A stretch of 64,000 nucleotides of DNA, taken from positions 1 to 64,000 of the forward strand of contig DASSRK010000147.1 in the NCBI GenBank assembly GCA_035701825.1, written 5' to 3'. Shown here piece after piece: positions 8,125 through 15,729 of this stretch (its first letter is position 1; every line of letters starts with the position of its first letter). A program made the translations under genes and the position numbers. The stretch is from CADEED01 sp035701825. Lineage in GTDB: Bacteria; Pseudomonadota; Gammaproteobacteria; Steroidobacterales; Steroidobacteraceae. The notes beneath the pieces were generated by a model. The model had not been told where the DNA came from. It was given only the letters and a program-made list of their open reading frames with translations, and ran no database searches.

Positions 8125-9020
8125 GGCGCGAGATTCCGCTTCCGCTGCTGCATCAGCGCATTAGCGATCGCGCGGAGGGACATCGGCTCGCTCTCCACCT
8201 TCACGGCGCCAAAGTGGCGGGTCAGTTCCTGGTGCATTGGCCCATCGCCAGTGTGGTGCGCGTCGATGAACCGCAGTCGATGGCCTTCGATTGTTGGCAG
8301 CAACCAGCCGTTGGGCAGTGGGCCCGGCAGATCTCTCACCGCAGACAACGTTACGTGCACCTCGCGAAATCGTGACTGCAGATCCTCGATCGCATCTTGC
8401 AGCAGCAGCCGGCCGTTCTGCATGAACGCCACGTGAGTGGTGAAGCTCTCGATCTCCGCGAGCTCGTGTGAGGAGATCAGGATGGTGGTGTCGGCAGCCT
8501 GCTGCAGCAGACCGTTCACCACTTCATCGCGCACCAGCGTATCGAGCCCGCTCAGCGGTTCGTCCAGCACGAGTAGTTTGGGGCGGTAGGCGAGGGCGCC
8601 CACCAGCAGAGCCTTCATGCGCATGCCGTGGGAGAGATGCCGAATCTTTCGTGAGGACGGCAGCTCGAATTGTGAGCAAAGCTGCGCCTCGAGAGCGCGG
8701 TCCCAGGCCGGATAGAGACTGCGCAGGTATTCGAAGTAGTGCGCGAGCGAGAGCCCTTCCGGTAGTTTCTGGCTCTCGGATACATAACCGATGCGTTTGA
8801 AATCGGCGGGCGCGAGCCGGTTTGACGGCGTGCCGAGGACTGTCGCCTCCCCGCGGTCGGCCTGCAGGATGTTCATCAGCAGCCGGATCGCGGTAGTCTT
8901 GCCCGCCCCGTTGGGGCCAATGAGCGCGAACACCGAGCCTTCCGGTACGCGCAAATTCAGCTCTTCGATCGCCTCGAAGCGACCAAACCTCTTCGTCAGG
9001 CCCTGCGTCTCAACGATCAT
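8121..9020 (-). CDS. ABC transporter ATP-binding protein
   Basis: A 299-residue ATPase with Walker A GPNGAGKT (about residues 35-42), a degenerate signature LSHGM, Walker B LLVLDEP and the switch region SSHEL. It pairs with the overlapping downstream permease-hydrolase gene. The ATG at 9020, which overlaps the end of the GntR gene by 11 bases, begins with the canonical IVETQGLTKRFG strand; the longer upstream frame only reads through the regulator gene. The LSHGM signature instead of LSGG(Q/E) is typical of the GntR-linked antibiotic-efflux subgroup. Confidence 0.88.
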   Translation of the reverse strand: MIVETQGLTKRFGRFEAIEELNLRVPEGSVFALIGPNGAGKTTAIRLLMNILQADRGEATVLGTPSNRLAPADFKRIGYVSESQKLPEGLSLAHYFEYLRSLYPAWDRALEAQLCSQFELPSSRKIRHLSHGMRMKALLVGALAYRPKLLVLDEPLSGLDTLVRDEVVNGLLQQAADTTILISSHELAEIESFTTHVAFMQNGRLLLQDAIEDLQSRFREVHVTLSAVRDLPGPLPNGWLLPTIEGHRLRFIDAHHTGDGPMHQELTRHFGAVKVESEPMSLRAIANALMQQRKRNLAP

Positions 9021-9414
9021 TCGACACAACCTTGAGTCCGCGCAGCTCGGTCCACGTGTCCTCCACCGCCTGCTGCACTTCATTGAGTCCCGCGCCGACA
9101 CGCATGGCCTCGACCACGAGCTTTTCGACCTCGTCTTCGAGCAGCCGTTTGCGATCGCCTGCGCGAGCCTTCGGCGGTTGCGCGACGACGGTGCCGACAC
9201 CCGGCTGGGCTACCAACCAGCGTTCTTGAATGAGGTGCTGCACCACCTTGTGGGCGGTGTTCGGATGGATCTTCAGATCCAGCGCCAGTGCGCGCACAGA
9301 AGGGAAGGCCTCGCCGGCTTTCAATTCGCCCGCGAGAATGGAGCGTGTGGCGGCAAATACCACCTGATCGAAGATTGAATCGCCGGGGATCAGCTTGAGC
9401 TTGAACGGGACCAT
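9010..9414 (-). CDS. GntR-family regulator, YtrA type
   Basis: A 134-residue protein. The winged-helix domain covers about residues 10-78 (SIFDQVVFAATRSILAG, FPSVRALALDL, HPNTAHKVVQHL), followed by a short helical tail, as in YtrA. It is the first gene of the minus-strand island 2 operon and lies directly behind the palindrome at 9425-9447, so it probably represses its own operon. The start at 9414 gives the standard family length. Confidence 0.88.
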   Translation of the reverse strand: MVPFKLKLIPGDSIFDQVVFAATRSILAGELKAGEAFPSVRALALDLKIHPNTAHKVVQHLIQERWLVAQPGVGTVVAQPPKARAGDRKRLLEDEVEKLVVEAMRVGAGLNEVQQAVEDTWTELRGLKVVSNDR

Positions 9415-9424
9415 GGAGTCTCCG

Positions 9425-9447
9425 GTGTCACGTCATTACTGTGACAC
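9425..9447 (-). promoter_or_regulatory. GntR operator palindrome
   Basis: GTGTCAC (9425-9431) and GTGACAC (9441-9447) form a perfect seven-base inverted repeat around a nine-base spacer, 11 bases upstream of the GntR start codon. Position and symmetry fit an autoregulatory site of that protein. Confidence 0.6.
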
Positions 9448-9486
9448 ATGGGCCAGCTCCACGTAAACCGGCACATTTCTCGGTTT

Positions 9487-9615
9487 CTGGTGGCAATTCT
9501 GGTGGCAAATATGGGTGGCTAGGGGGATCAGAGGGGACAAAAGCGACTATGCGATTCAGCAACTTGCTGATTCCATTCACCGCTTCCCGGAGTTCGAATC
9601 CCTCTCTCTCCGCCA
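9487..9615 (+). repeat. island junction unit, copy C (outer end of island 2)
   Basis: This unit repeats copy B: the double TGGTGGCAA motif (9487-9510), TTCAGCAACTTGCTGATTCC (9555-9574), then the tRNA-Ser 3' repeat (9592-9615) continuing with the same six bases that follow the real tRNA. The longer match to copy A suggests this copy is the original chromosomal side of the integration site. Confidence 0.8.
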
Positions 9616-9738
9616 GATTTCACCGCGGCATAGCGACGAGCGAGCGGCTGTCCCCAGCCCCGAACACTCCCTCTCTCAATGCGACACCGCGCGCATTCAA
9701 CGACGTGCCCGCCGGTGCCGTTCTTGTATGCGTCGATG

Positions 9739-10029
9739 CTAGCCCGGCGCGAGAATTTCGTACCCACGCTTGCGCAGACTCTCCAGGTAGCCACGCTCCC
9801 CGAGCAGTCCGCTCATCGGCACGAACGCAAGCGTAGTTTCATTCTTCGACACTGCCTGGCCGGCCGCACCCAACCACAATTCATCCATCTTCTCGCGCAG
9901 ATCGGCGGGGACAGGCGTCGTCATCGCCAGCGCATTCACGATGGCCTGGTCGCATGCCGAATCGCGATCCGGCAGCGCCGGTAATTCCTGCAGCCTGGCG
10001 AGGTCGCCCGTGGCCCATGCGCGGGCGCG
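9739..10029 (-). pseudogene. truncated TraB/GumN-like gene (C-terminal 96 codons)
   Basis: The last 96 codons match the end of the gene at 4581-5582 closely (shared CDQAIVNALAMTTPVPADLR and LRKRGYEILAPG) with scattered changes, so the copies are diverged paralogues. Upstream of RARAWATGD the similarity stops abruptly and no start codon or signal peptide follows. It sits 123 bases outside the last att repeat, and its broken end lies about 40 bases from the 3' end of nnrS. A deletion during island integration or loss would explain it. Confidence 0.75.
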
Positions 10030-10070
10030 GGGGAGGAGGGGATAGTTCGATGGGTTTGGATGTTCGAGAA

Positions 10071-11288
10071 TCATCCCGGCTTTCCGTCGGCTCGCGAACC
10101 GATCAGGATCGGCGCGTACACCATCAGGTAAAGAAGAAAGCTGAGGCTCCAGGCCGAGCCCGCCAGCGTCAGCGTGGTCGTGTAGTGGTTGAGCACCACC
10201 GCCCCGCCAAACACGCGCGCAGTGACGCCGGCGGTCAGCAGCAGGTACGCGCAAGTAGTTGCGCGCGAGACCGCGAGCGGACGCCCGGTGTGACCCAGCG
10301 ACGCGCGAGTCATCACGGCCAGAATCATCGTCCCGAATACGCCCATCGTCAGTGCGTGCTGCCATTTGCTGGCGAAGCCTGCCCCGGCGAGCAGCCAGCA
10401 CGCCTTGAGCGCGAGCCCGATCGGCAACCATGCATACCCGACATGCAGAATCCACAGGATGGACTCACCGCCGGTCTTGAAGCTGCGCCATCCGGCGAGG
10501 CGAATGGCATGCATCAGCGCGGCGAGCGCCGCCAGAAATCCGCCGACCCGAAGCTGCACCGGAAAGACGTCCACGATCGCGATCGCGATCATCGATGCCA
10601 TCACCGCGGCTTCCACCCAGGCGCGGTGGGTGATGCGCGGTTCCTCGCCGCGGCGACGCAGGGCATTGCCGGTGAAGGCGGGGACGATGCGCCCGCCGAT
10701 GACGGTGACGAGTATCAACACACAGTCGATCGCCAGCGTGAGCGCCCGGGCTGCGAGGCCGGTGTCGCCACGAATGAACGCCCACATGAATGCGCCGTCG
10801 ATGAGCCACAACAGCCCGAGCACCGCAAGCAGAGGCATGTTCCGGTTCAGGCTGCGCAGCACGGGCGGTATCAGCAGCGCCACGAGAGCCGGCAGGAAGC
10901 TCAGCGTCGCCGCCGCGATGACCCATGAAGGGACTGAGACGGCACTCGAGATCGCAAAGACCATCGCAACGCGCCCGGACAGCCAGAGTCCCACGAGCAC
11001 CACGAGCGGCGTCCCGCGGAATCCGCGAGCGCCCGTCCAACTGGGAACCGCGGTGAGCATGAACCCGGCGACTGCGGCCATGACGAAGCCGTAGAGCATC
11101 TCGTGCGCGTGCCAGTACATCGTCGGCAGCGCTCCAAATGCAGCGCTGCCGTGGGAAATAAGGTAGAGCCACAGCGGAGCCATGACCAGCGCCCACACGC
11201 CGGCGAGCAGGAAGAACGGTCGGAAGCCGTATTCGAACAGGGCGAAACGGCCGAGGCGGAATCCGGAGGCGTCAGCAGGATCAACCAT
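10071..11288 (-). CDS. nnrS: NnrS family membrane protein
   Basis: A 405-residue, highly hydrophobic protein with about twelve membrane segments. The start FALFEYGFRPFFLLAG and the motif YWHAHEMLYGF are hallmarks of NnrS, a haem- and copper-containing membrane protein tied to denitrification and protection from nitric oxide. Histidines in WHAHE and QHALTMG are probable metal ligands. Its promoter region carries FNR-type dyads (11353-11383) shared with the divergent ubiT, fitting low-oxygen expression. Confidence 0.92.
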   Translation of the reverse strand: MVDPADASGFRLGRFALFEYGFRPFFLLAGVWALVMAPLWLYLISHGSAAFGALPTMYWHAHEMLYGFVMAAVAGFMLTAVPSWTGARGFRGTPLVVLVGLWLSGRVAMVFAISSAVSVPSWVIAAATLSFLPALVALLIPPVLRSLNRNMPLLAVLGLLWLIDGAFMWAFIRGDTGLAARALTLAIDCVLILVTVIGGRIVPAFTGNALRRRGEEPRITHRAWVEAAVMASMIAIAIVDVFPVQLRVGGFLAALAALMHAIRLAGWRSFKTGGESILWILHVGYAWLPIGLALKACWLLAGAGFASKWQHALTMGVFGTMILAVMTRASLGHTGRPLAVSRATTCAYLLLTAGVTARVFGGAVVLNHYTTTLTLAGSAWSLSFLLYLMVYAPILIGSRADGKPG

Positions 11289-11352
11289 GGCCGAAAACTT
11301 CGCTGTGCTTGCTCATCGCTGAGACGGTAGTGCTTCGCATCGCGCGTGGCCA

Positions 11353-11383
11353 TGACCTGGATCAGAAACTTGATCCAGGTCAA
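11353..11383. promoter_or_regulatory. two FNR-type sites between nnrS and ubiT
   Basis: TTGATCCAGGTCAA (11370-11383) matches the FNR consensus TTGAT-N4-ATCAA in all but one base. A second, weaker dyad ATGACCTGGATCAG overlaps 11352-11365. The arms TGACCTGGATCA and TGATCCAGGTCA form a perfect 12-base inverted repeat around a six-base spacer. This would allow FNR control of both divergent genes. The centre of the stronger box lies 42.5 bases before the GTG chosen for ubiT. Confidence 0.75.
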
Positions 11384-11418
11384 TTGCGCTGTCGGACCCC
11401 GTGTTAGCGTCGCGAATC

Positions 11419-11940
11419 GTGGACACTCACGCACATGCTGCCCCGCGTCCTGCCGCTCTGCGCCAGTTCGTGCCGAGTCCATCTCCCGGACGGCTGCTTG
11501 CCAAGGTGTTCGCGGAAGTCTTCAATCGCGCGGTGCGTGGCCAGGGTCTGACGCGCCGGATGTCTGAACTCGAGGGCAAGCACATCCGGCTGTGCGCCGA
11601 GGAGCTGCCGTGGCCGCTCGACCTGCGAGTCGTGGGAAGCGCGCTTGGCGCCGCCGACTCGGGTGTCGCCCCGAACATCACGATCCGCGGCAGCCTAGCG
11701 GACCTGCGCCGTGTCGCGATGCGCACGGAAGATGCCGATACACTCTTCTTCGAACGCCGGCTCTGCATCGAAGGCGAGACCCAGACCGGGCTGCTCATCA
11801 AGAACATGCTCGATGCGCTCGACTGGAACCGGGAGGCGCACCTGCGCGCGTTGCTTCCGCCGCCGCTGGCATCGTTGGCGATCGCTCTGGGACGGGTGAT
11901 CCGTCAGCGCCGCTCCATGCCCGCGGTCCCGCGCAGGTAA
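11419..11940 (+). CDS. ubiT: UbiT, SCP2-domain factor for oxygen-independent ubiquinone synthesis
   Basis: A 173-residue SCP2 lipid-carrier protein. DADTLFFERRLCIEGETQTG followed by LLIKNMLDALD closely matches Escherichia coli UbiT (YhbT), which binds the ubiquinone precursors in the anaerobic pathway. The GTG at 11419 gives the same length as the E. coli protein and lies where an FNR-activated transcript would begin. GTG at 11401 and 11470 are alternatives, the first being too close to the FNR box to be on such a transcript. Its 3' end overlaps the convergent ubiV by 37 bases. Confidence 0.88.
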   Translation: MDTHAHAAPRPAALRQFVPSPSPGRLLAKVFAEVFNRAVRGQGLTRRMSELEGKHIRLCAEELPWPLDLRVVGSALGAADSGVAPNITIRGSLADLRRVAMRTEDADTLFFERRLCIEGETQTGLLIKNMLDALDWNREAHLRALLPPPLASLAIALGRVIRQRRSMPAVPRR

Positions 11941-12779
11941 CCATCGCAATAGCCACCGGGTAGATGGGTCGGCGGCAGCAACGGCGCCGATGCCGAGTCC
12001 AGCGCCTGGCGAATGGCGAATACCACCGCATGAAACTCCACGGCCGCGGGTGAGTGCGGCGACACTCGCACGACGTCGATGCCCGCCCGCGCCAGCACCT
12101 CGAGGTCGCCGAGCGCATTGTGAACCCGGGCGGACTGCGTCTGAATGCCATTGAGTGCGAGGAACGGCTCGCTCTCGCGAGTGTGCAGCGTCATGCCGTC
12201 GGGGTACTGGCGGCACACGAATCCGCAGTCGTCCTTCTGCCTTTGGTGCGCGCGCGCCGTGAAGCAGCGTGCGGAGAATGCCAGCGGCAGCCGGCCGAAC
12301 GCGAACAATTCGGCTTCCAGTCCTGCCGGGCGGTGCGCCAGGATTCCGGAGAGGGTGGCGAGATCGAGCTCGACTGGAGCAACCCAGCGTCGTGCGCCGC
12401 GATCAGCGAGCAAGGCCAACGTCTGCGCGTTGTAGACGTTCAGGTGTGGCCCGGCGACGAACGGCGCGCCGCTCAGCAGCTCGACGGCCGCCATGTCGTT
12501 GGCCTCCATCCAGAGCTGCTCCCCGGCAAGGCTGCGAAGCAGGGACAGCTCGGATTCGGCTTCGATGAGCGCGAGCGTCGAGAACACCACTTCCTTTCCG
12601 GCCGCGAGCAGGTCCGCGCCGATCCGCCGCCAATCCGCGCGCCGCAGTGCGCGGCGTTTCGAACAAACTACTTCGCCGAGGTAAACGATGTCGACCGGCA
12701 GCTCGGCCAGTTCGCGATAGAATGCGAACACCGCGTCGCGCTCCCATAAATAGAGCAGGGGTCCGACCGCGATCCTCAT
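11904..12779 (-). CDS. ubiV: UbiV, peptidase U32-family protein of anaerobic ubiquinone synthesis
   Basis: A 291-residue U32-family protein. With UbiU it forms a complex that carries out the ring hydroxylations of ubiquinone synthesis without oxygen, probably from prephenate-derived oxygen. Landmarks are VGPLLYLWERDAVFAFYREL, VCSKRRALR and the cluster-ligand region ending CGFVCRQYPDG, with the cysteines that bind a [4Fe-4S] cluster. It starts in an ATGA overlap with ubiU, so the two are translated together. Confidence 0.92.
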   Translation of the reverse strand: MRIAVGPLLYLWERDAVFAFYRELAELPVDIVYLGEVVCSKRRALRRADWRRIGADLLAAGKEVVFSTLALIEAESELSLLRSLAGEQLWMEANDMAAVELLSGAPFVAGPHLNVYNAQTLALLADRGARRWVAPVELDLATLSGILAHRPAGLEAELFAFGRLPLAFSARCFTARAHQRQKDDCGFVCRQYPDGMTLHTRESEPFLALNGIQTQSARVHNALGDLEVLARAGIDVVRVSPHSPAAVEFHAVVFAIRQALDSASAPLLPPTHLPGGYCDGYLRGTAGMERR

Positions 12780-13804
12780 TGCCAGGGCCGATCGAAGGCG
12801 CCGAGAGTGTGGCTGCTTCCCTCGGCGAGCCGGTCGAGCACGCGCATGGAATCCGCACCTGGTTGATAGTCGTCGATATCGCGTGTGCAAGCATCGAGCT
12901 CCGCGCGCATGGCCCGCGTGACTTGCGCAACGTACGCCGGGCTGCGCTGCCGTCCTTCGATCTTGATCGCCCGAACACCTGCTTGCAGCAACTGCGGAAG
13001 GATGCCGAGCACATTCAGGCTGGCGGGCTCCTCGAGCGCGTGATGGACGTGCCCGCCCGCCTCGAACCTGCCTTTGCACAACGTCGGGTAGCCTGCGTGC
13101 TCGCCCGGTGCGAAGCGGTCGATGAGCACGCCATTCAACCGCGACTCGCGACCGTTCGGCTTCTCCGCCCATCGCACTGCATGCGCCGGCGAGCAGACGC
13201 CGTGGGAATTGGGAGATTCGCCCGTGACGTACGACGAGAGCGCGCAACGCCCTTCGACCATGACGCAGAGACTGCCGAATCCGAACACCTCGATCTCGAG
13301 TTTCGTGCGGGCGATGACGTTACGCACCTGCGCCAGTGACAGCACGCGTGGCAATACCGCGCGCCGCACGCCGAACTCGCGCCGATAGAATTCGAGCGCC
13401 CGCCAGTTGGTGGCCGAGCTTTGCACGGACAAGTGAAGGTTCAGCCCGGGATGACGCTCGCGAGCGTGGCGCATGAGTCCCGGGTCCGCAAGGATGAGCG
13501 CGTCCACGCCGAGCGACGCCACCTGGTCTATAGCGGCGACGGCCGCCGGCCATTGCCAGGCGCGCGGGTAGACATTCATGGCGACGAACAGGCGCACGCC
13601 GCGATCGTGGGCGTACCGGACGCCCACCTGTGCCTCGTCGCGCTCGAAGTTCAGTCCGGGAAAATTTCGCGCGTTTAGTCCGTCGCGAAAGCCGATGTAG
13701 ACCGCATCCGCTCCATTGTCGACGGCCGCTCGCAGAGAAGGCAGCGAGCCGGCGGGACACACCAGCTCGATGCAATCCTTTCTTGCGGGCGGTCGCGGTT
13801 CCAT
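12776..13804 (-). CDS. ubiU: UbiU, peptidase U32-family protein of anaerobic ubiquinone synthesis
   Basis: A 342-residue U32-family protein matching E. coli UbiU (YhbU) along its length: ELVCPAGSLPSLRAAVDNGA near the start, FGFGSLCVMVEGRC and TGESPNSHGVCSP in the middle, KIEGRQRSPAYV near the end. The cysteines in these segments and in LCKGR are the expected [4Fe-4S] ligands. It leads the ubiUV operon. A perfect FNR box (13839-13852) is centred 41.5 bases before the ATG. Confidence 0.95.
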   Translation of the reverse strand: MEPRPPARKDCIELVCPAGSLPSLRAAVDNGADAVYIGFRDGLNARNFPGLNFERDEAQVGVRYAHDRGVRLFVAMNVYPRAWQWPAAVAAIDQVASLGVDALILADPGLMRHARERHPGLNLHLSVQSSATNWRALEFYRREFGVRRAVLPRVLSLAQVRNVIARTKLEIEVFGFGSLCVMVEGRCALSSYVTGESPNSHGVCSPAHAVRWAEKPNGRESRLNGVLIDRFAPGEHAGYPTLCKGRFEAGGHVHHALEEPASLNVLGILPQLLQAGVRAIKIEGRQRSPAYVAQVTRAMRAELDACTRDIDDYQPGADSMRVLDRLAEGSSHTLGAFDRPWQ

Positions 13805-13838
13805 GGACCGATTGTGAGTGCCGGCCGAGCCTGCGCTC

Positions 13839-13852
13839 TTGATTCAAATCAA
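13839..13852 (-). promoter_or_regulatory. FNR box of ubiUV
   Basis: TTGATTCAAATCAA is a perfect match to TTGAT-N4-ATCAA. It lies one base beyond the fnr stop codon and is centred 41.5 bases from the A of the ubiU ATG, the spacing of class II FNR activation if transcription starts at the ATG itself. CACAAT at the expected -10 position supports this. Confidence 0.85.
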
Positions 13853-13853
13853 T

Positions 13854-14615
13854 TCACGCCGGATGTTCGCTCAATGACGCCAGCGCCCCAGGGGCGAGAA
13901 TCGAAATCTGGCGAGCGCGGACGTCCAGCCACCCGGCTCGTTTGAAAGACGACAGCTCGCGACTCACTGTCTCGACTGTGAGCCCCAGGTGGCGGGCGAT
14001 GTCGCGCCGGGTCATGCTGAGCTCGAACTCGTGCGGCAGGATGCCGCGCCTTTCGAGGCGTCGCGCGAGATCGAGCAGAAAGCCGGCGACGCGGGTGCTT
14101 GCATCCGTCGATATCAGGCGCGTCCTGGTCCGCGACGAGACTTCGAGTGACTGACTCAGCATGCGCACGACCTCGCGACGCAGACCGGGCAGGATGTCCA
14201 TGAGGAACTCGAACCGGCGCACGGGAATCCGGCAATACCTGGCGGGCTCGAGCGCAACGACTTCGCAGGAATCGCGATGCTCGGCGAGCCCCTCCAGACC
14301 GATGAGCTCTCCGGGAAGGCAGAAGCCGCGCACCAGTTCTTCGCCGTCGGTCGACACGGAAAAGCATTTCGCCGATCCGCTGCGCAAGACATAAAGCGCC
14401 TGCATGCGCCGGCCTGTGTGCGTCAGTGCAGCGCCAGCCGCCAGCGCGCGATCCCGCTCCACCGCGTGCTCCAGGGCCTGGATCTCCTGAGCTGGGAGCC
14501 GGGCCGGCAGACAGATCGGACGCAAGGAGCAGCCGCGGCACGAGATTGCGGAACGCGCGAGGAGGTGGTCGGGAGACTCAGCCCGGTCGCGGGCGCCAGA
14601 TCGGGAGTCCTGCAT
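13854..14615 (-). CDS. fnr: FNR-type oxygen-sensing transcription regulator
   Basis: A 253-residue Crp/Fnr protein. The N-terminal SCRGCSLRPICLP has the three-cysteine pattern of FNR and a fourth cysteine lies in SCEVVALEPARYC, together enough for an oxygen-labile [4Fe-4S] cluster. A cyclic-nucleotide-type beta barrel (about residues 45-150) is followed by a dimer helix and a helix-turn-helix with LTVETVSREL, whose E, S and R are the residues that read TTGAT. It sits among genes that all carry FNR boxes and shares the box at 14651-14664 with nadA, so it is probably autoregulated. Confidence 0.93.
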   Translation of the reverse strand: MQDSRSGARDRAESPDHLLARSAISCRGCSLRPICLPARLPAQEIQALEHAVERDRALAAGAALTHTGRRMQALYVLRSGSAKCFSVSTDGEELVRGFCLPGELIGLEGLAEHRDSCEVVALEPARYCRIPVRRFEFLMDILPGLRREVVRMLSQSLEVSSRTRTRLISTDASTRVAGFLLDLARRLERRGILPHEFELSMTRRDIARHLGLTVETVSRELSSFKRAGWLDVRARQISILAPGALASLSEHPA

Positions 14616-14650
14616 GTACCCATCTTCACCCTCATACGGGTGTGCGGCAC

Positions 14651-14664
14651 TTGATCCAGATCAA
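14651..14664. promoter_or_regulatory. FNR box between fnr and nadA
   Basis: TTGATCCAGATCAA is a perfect FNR box. For nadA, transcription 41.5 bases downstream would start near 14699, with TAGAGT (14687-14692) as the -10 element and a 62-base leader. For fnr the box is centred 42.5 bases before its ATG. One site can therefore serve both divergent genes. Confidence 0.85.
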
Positions 14665-14760
14665 CTGACCGTGATTCAGCCCGAAATAGAGTTTGGATCC
14701 CTTCCGAGCAGGTGCTGCCAAGTGTCGTGGGATATCGCATCGCCAGTCACCCATCCGCCG

Positions 14761-15723
14761 ATGGCCCGCTTTCTCGCGGAGCGACGGGCCCGGCTGCGAC
14801 AGGTCATTTCCGAACCGGAGTGGCTGCTGTTCGAACCGCTGATCGAGGAGATTCAGCGGCTCAAGGCCCAGCGCAACGCACTGGTGCTTGCGCACAACTA
14901 TCAGACCGCGGAGATCTTCCATGGTGTTGCCGACCTGCAGGGCGATTCACTCGCGCTTGCTCGTCACGCAGCGCGGTCGGACGCCGATGTGCTCGTCATG
15001 TGCGGCGTGCGCTTCATGGCCGAGACCGCGAAGCTCTTGTGTCCGGACAAGACCGTGCTCCTGCCCGACGAGCGTGCCGGGTGTTCGCTCGCCGTCTCGA
15101 TTTCGCCGGAAGACATCCGTGCGTTGCGGCGGGCCTGTCCGGATGCCCCCGTCGTGGGCTACGTGAACACCTCTGCCGCCGTGAAGGCGGAATGCGATGT
15201 GTGCTGCACCTCGTCGAATGCCGTCGAGGTCGTCGAATCGCTGGGCGCTCGCCGTGTAATTCTCGTGCCGGACGAGTTCCTGGCCGGCCACGTTGCGGCG
15301 CGCACCCCGGTGGAGATCATCGCGTGGGACGGGCACTGCGAAGTGCACGAGCGCTTCACGGCGCGTGAGATCGCCGAGTATCGCGACGCGTCAGGCGCCT
15401 ACGTGCTCGCGCATCCGGAGTGTCCACCGGATGTTCAAGGCGCGGCCGACTACGTCGGTTCGACCGCCGGCATGATCGAAGAGCTGGCACGCCGCAGGCC
15501 GGCCCGGGCAATGCTGCTGACGGAATGTTCCATGGCCGACAACGTCAAGGTCACGCAGCCGCAGGTCGAATTCGTCCAGCCATGCAACCTCTGCCCGCAC
15601 ATGAAACGCATCACGCTGGCCAGGATTCGCGACAGCCTCTTGCGGATGTCGCCGGCGGTGGAAGTGGATGAGGAAATCGCCGTGCCGGCGCGCCGCGCCG
15701 TCATGCGCATGCTCGAGGTGTGA
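14761..15723 (+). CDS. nadA: quinolinate synthase NadA
   Basis: A 320-residue NadA, which condenses iminoaspartate with dihydroxyacetone phosphate to quinolinate in NAD synthesis, using an oxygen-sensitive [4Fe-4S] cluster. Landmarks: LVLAHNYQTAEI, GDSLALAR, VMCGVRFMAETAKLL, GYVNTSAAVKA, HPECPPDVQ and EFVQPCNLCPHMKRITL. The conserved cluster cysteines lie in VMCGV, HPEC and QPCNLCPHMK. The ATG at 14761 gives the usual bacterial length; an upstream extension exists in frame but is not conserved in type. nadB follows six bases later. Confidence 0.96.
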   Translation: MARFLAERRARLRQVISEPEWLLFEPLIEEIQRLKAQRNALVLAHNYQTAEIFHGVADLQGDSLALARHAARSDADVLVMCGVRFMAETAKLLCPDKTVLLPDERAGCSLAVSISPEDIRALRRACPDAPVVGYVNTSAAVKAECDVCCTSSNAVEVVESLGARRVILVPDEFLAGHVAARTPVEIIAWDGHCEVHERFTAREIAEYRDASGAYVLAHPECPPDVQGAADYVGSTAGMIEELARRRPARAMLLTECSMADNVKVTQPQVEFVQPCNLCPHMKRITLARIRDSLLRMSPAVEVDEEIAVPARRAVMRMLEV

Positions 15724-15729
15724 TGACGC

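Larger units (their letters stand above)
4358..9615 (+). mobile_element. tRNA-Ser-linked island 2 (no integrase visible)
   Basis: A second island lies in tandem with the first, between att copies B and C. Its cargo, all on the minus strand, is a GntR regulator, an ABC ATPase, a permease-hydrolase fusion and a TraB/GumN-like protein. The cargo is of the same type as in island 1 (ABC pair plus GntR) but not a duplicate of it. No recombinase is present. Confidence 0.6.

Noticed and set aside
9528..9794. A minus-strand reading frame across att copy C that starts in the gumN fragment and contains GGERGIRTPGSGEW
   Set aside because: It is the reverse reading of the tRNA-Ser 3' repeat and junction unit; the same string appears wherever this repeat lies, so it is not a gene.
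12054..12749. Long plus-strand frames opposite ubiV and other minus-strand genes
   Set aside because: High GC content makes the complementary frames stop-poor; the ubiV and ubiU proteins are clear on the minus strand.
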